From NCBI GenBank assembly GCA_938039305.1, contig CALHUZ010000059.1, positions 1-6,978 on the forward strand: DNA of 6,978 bases. The letters run 5' to 3'. Position 1 is the first letter of the stretch; each line of letters starts with the position of its first letter. A program made the position numbers and the translations under genes. Positions 6,441 to 6,978 of the stretch are shown here, in pieces. Source of the DNA: an uncultured Saprospiraceae bacterium (GTDB taxonomy: Bacteria > Bacteroidota > Bacteroidia > Chitinophagales > Saprospiraceae). Under the pieces are notes generated by a model. That model worked only from the letters and a program-made list of their open reading frames with translations. It did no database searches and was not told the origin of the DNA.

Positions 6441-6978
6441 TTACTTCGCGTTTAAGGGAATTCGAAAAGTCATAATGTTGAATTGTTCTTTTATCATAGA
6501 TTGAGGAACAACATCAGGGTGAGGCATGTTGTGAAAACTCAAATCCTCATCAGTGTCAAAATTGATAAGATGTCTATCAACAAATGCCTCCACGATATTC
6601 ATCAGATGTGCTACACTCATGATGATCCATGCCGTTTCTTTCTGTGACCGAGCGGCTTGCCATTCTTCAAAGGCGTCACCTTCTTCAATTAGAATACTTG
6701 TATTACCACTGATTTTTGTGCATGCCAGGATGTTAGGATTAGAAGCGTCTTCAAAATATGACATTCGGCAGTCATCCCTTTTTTGAAAAGTGTCGATTGA
6801 TCGTATAAGATGCCTTAAGGCATATCCTTCGGCTGCTAATACTAAAGGCACTTTCCAATATCTTTTATTGTAAAATTGGCCTCCACTTGGTATGATCAAT
6901 GAGTATAATGCAGCTTTGCCAGGTTGCCCATAAAAAATAGAAGTAAATGAATTTTCACTTTTTGAATTATTGGACTCC
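6441..6978 (-). CDS. DUF5683 family membrane protein, C-terminal 178 residues (runs off right edge)
   Basis: The reverse strand is open from the window edge to a TAA at 6441-6443, so the N-terminus lies outside. A TTG at 6899 could be taken as a start, but the frame continues upstream with YGQPGKAALYSLIIP, which is the family's own lead-in, so the TTG is internal. The block PSGGQFYNKRYWKVPL matches the DUF5683 hallmark (PGxGQxYNxxYWKxP), with Ser in place of the usual first Gly. A hydrophobic segment follows (VPLVLAAEGYALRHLI). Later comes a second (TAWIIMSVAHLMNIVEAFVDRHLINFD), which fits the family's 'NixxAxVDAHLxxFD' ending. The part just before the window edge is Ser/Asn-rich. Members are predicted membrane proteins of Bacteroidota with no established biochemical function. 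From memory they often lie beside parB, dapB and lepB; those would be off the right edge. It is convergent with the OmpA-family gene, 27 bases away. Confidence 0.85.
   Translation of the reverse strand, partial: ESNNSKSENSFTSIFYGQPGKAALYSLIIPSGGQFYNKRYWKVPLVLAAEGYALRHLIRSIDTFQKRDDCRMSYFEDASNPNILACTKISGNTSILIEEGDAFEEWQAARSQKETAWIIMSVAHLMNIVEAFVDRHLINFDTDEDLSFHNMPHPDVVPQSMIKEQFNIMTFRIPLNAK

Noticed and set aside
1..6978. A novel multi-gene system such as a defence, CRISPR, phage or secondary-metabolite cluster
   Set aside because: Orientations alternate, the genes are housekeeping or envelope types, and there are no transposases, integrases, direct-repeat arrays or nuclease/toxin motifs. The window looks like ordinary core genome with one unusual envelope protein.

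Overview
The window looks like chromosomal DNA of a Bacteroidota bacterium with AT-rich, moderate base composition. Three features support this. It has a DUF5683-type protein, a family I know essentially only from Bacteroidota. It has an envelope protein in which a carboxypeptidase-regulatory-like domain precedes an OmpA peptidoglycan-binding domain. It has an AsmA-like protein of the Bacteroidota style, and most starts lack a clear Shine-Dalgarno sequence. A Saprospiraceae/Chitinophagales-like lineage is my guess, not something the sequence proves. I see no mobile element, CRISPR array, rRNA or tRNA.

Layout from left to right. (1) Bases 1-1049, minus strand: the first 349 codons of an AsmA-like inner-membrane-anchored protein that continues beyond the left edge. 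(2) Bases 1050-1229: divergent intergenic region. (3) Bases 1230-2924, plus strand: a complete two-domain ABC ATPase of the peptide/glutathione/nickel importer type. (4) Bases 2925-3182: a short region with a GC-rich hairpin and a doubtful 68-residue single-span membrane ORF that runs into the next gene. (5) Bases 3183-4160, minus strand: fmt, methionyl-tRNA formyltransferase, with a GTG start. (6) Bases 4161-4295: divergent intergenic region. (7) Bases 4296-6413, plus strand: a 705-residue secreted envelope protein made of a CarboxypepD_reg-like domain, an OmpA C-terminal domain, a 17-residue-repeat coiled coil and a C-terminal SPOR-like domain. (8) Bases 6441-6978, minus strand: the C-terminal 178 residues of a DUF5683 membrane protein that continues beyond the right edge.

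The genes do not form one operon: orientations alternate, so each probably has its own promoter. Three of the five firm genes concern the cell envelope (the AsmA-like, OmpA/SPOR-like and DUF5683 proteins), one supplies ATPase power to an importer whose membrane subunits are not here, and one initiates translation. The most interesting object is the OmpA-coil-SPOR protein. It appears to carry two different peptidoglycan-recognition modules joined by a long helical spacer, and the spacer is encoded by a 51-bp tandem array that shows signs of recent rearrangement.
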